From the NCBI RefSeq assembly GCF_037126435.1, contig NZ_CP147020.1, positions 4,539,001-4,603,000 of the forward strand: 64,000 nt of DNA. The letters are read 5' to 3'. How positions within the stretch are numbered: position 1 is the stretch's first letter; the number at the start of each line of letters is the position of its first letter. The position numbers were made by a program, and so were the translations under genes. The stretch is from Bernardetia sp. ABR2-2B. Its GTDB lineage: Bacteria; Bacteroidota; Bacteroidia; Cytophagales; Bernardetiaceae. This document shows, one piece after another, positions 63,935 through 64,000 of the stretch. A model generated the notes under the pieces. It worked only from the letters and a program-made list of their open reading frames with translations, was not told the DNA's origin and searched no databases.

Positions 63935-64000
63935 ATGATAGATTTCATAAAAGACTTAAACGAAAAGCAGCAGTTAGGCGTACTCAACACCGAAGGAGCT
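63935..64000 (+). CDS. UvrD/PcrA-type DNA helicase, first 22 codons only
   Basis: MIDFIKDLNEKQQLGVLNTEGA fits the start of UvrD/PcrA/Rep SF1 helicases (LNxxQxxAVxxxEG before the P-loop). The rest is outside the window. A -7 box (TAACTTTG, 63855-63862) lies ~73 bp before the ATG. SF1A helicases act in repair and replication restart. Confidence 0.8.
   Translation, partial: MIDFIKDLNEKQQLGVLNTEGA

Overview
The window looks like the chromosome of a Bacteroidota species, probably a marine, gliding-type member of the Cytophagales. The DNA is AT-rich and genes lack clear Shine-Dalgarno sites. Promoters of the Bacteroidota form (TTTG, about 19 bp, TAnnTTTG) are visible. Several proteins carry type IX secretion (T9SS) C-terminal domains, the T9SS sortase PorU is present, and there are three TonB-type energy transducers in a row. 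I cannot name the species from sequence alone.

Layout. 1-6.6 kb: 3' part of typA/bipA, a secreted BspA/DUF285 repeat protein, and a topoisomerase IV/gyrase A-type subunit (parC) whose N-terminal extension holds a 27-bp tandem repeat. 6.8-11.2 kb: two tandem paralogous T9SS-secreted lipases, duplicated together with their promoter regions. 11.8-20.4 kb: lipoproteins, a TerB-like protein, two identical tRNA-Glu genes, an ftsW-type gene and a PLP trans-sulfuration enzyme. 20.5-28 kb: an accessory island. It holds a T9SS-domain relic, a frameshifted DUF4348-like lipoprotein gene, an AIPR-family (abortive infection) protein, a Dna2-like nuclease-helicase, and three small genes, of which one is SUKH-like and one resembles immunity proteins. 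28-36 kb: an NTF2-like protein, a membrane protein, an exported TPR-CHAT protease, tgt, and the three TonB genes. 36-41.3 kb: a universal stress protein, a ruvB-small ORF-rarA operon, two small paralogous ORFs enclosed by 36-bp inverted repeats, and a Vms1-like release factor (VLRF1). 41.4-54.8 kb: porU, a TetR regulator followed by two membrane proteins, and a 2520-residue secreted protein with six lamin-tail (LTD) repeats. 54.8-57.8 kb: a REP-associated tyrosine transposase (RAYT) set among paired palindromic repeats that also enclose a PemK/MazF-like gene and abut a DUF559-type nuclease gene. 57.8-64 kb: housekeeping genes (yceI, plsC-like, yaaA, tpiA), several unknowns, and the first 22 codons of a uvrD/pcrA-type helicase.

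How the parts work together. PorU would process T9SS substrates such as the two lipases here. The TonB proteins would energise outer-membrane import. RuvB and RarA form a repair operon. The AIPR/nuclease-helicase pair is a plausible phage-defence module and the RAYT/REP island a plausible source of mobility. The least explained structures are the inverted-repeat cassette with twin small ORFs next to the VLRF1 gene, the AIPR-helicase-immunity island, and the REP-bounded PemK-like gene with a highly structured leader. Three interspersed palindromic repeat families are visible.
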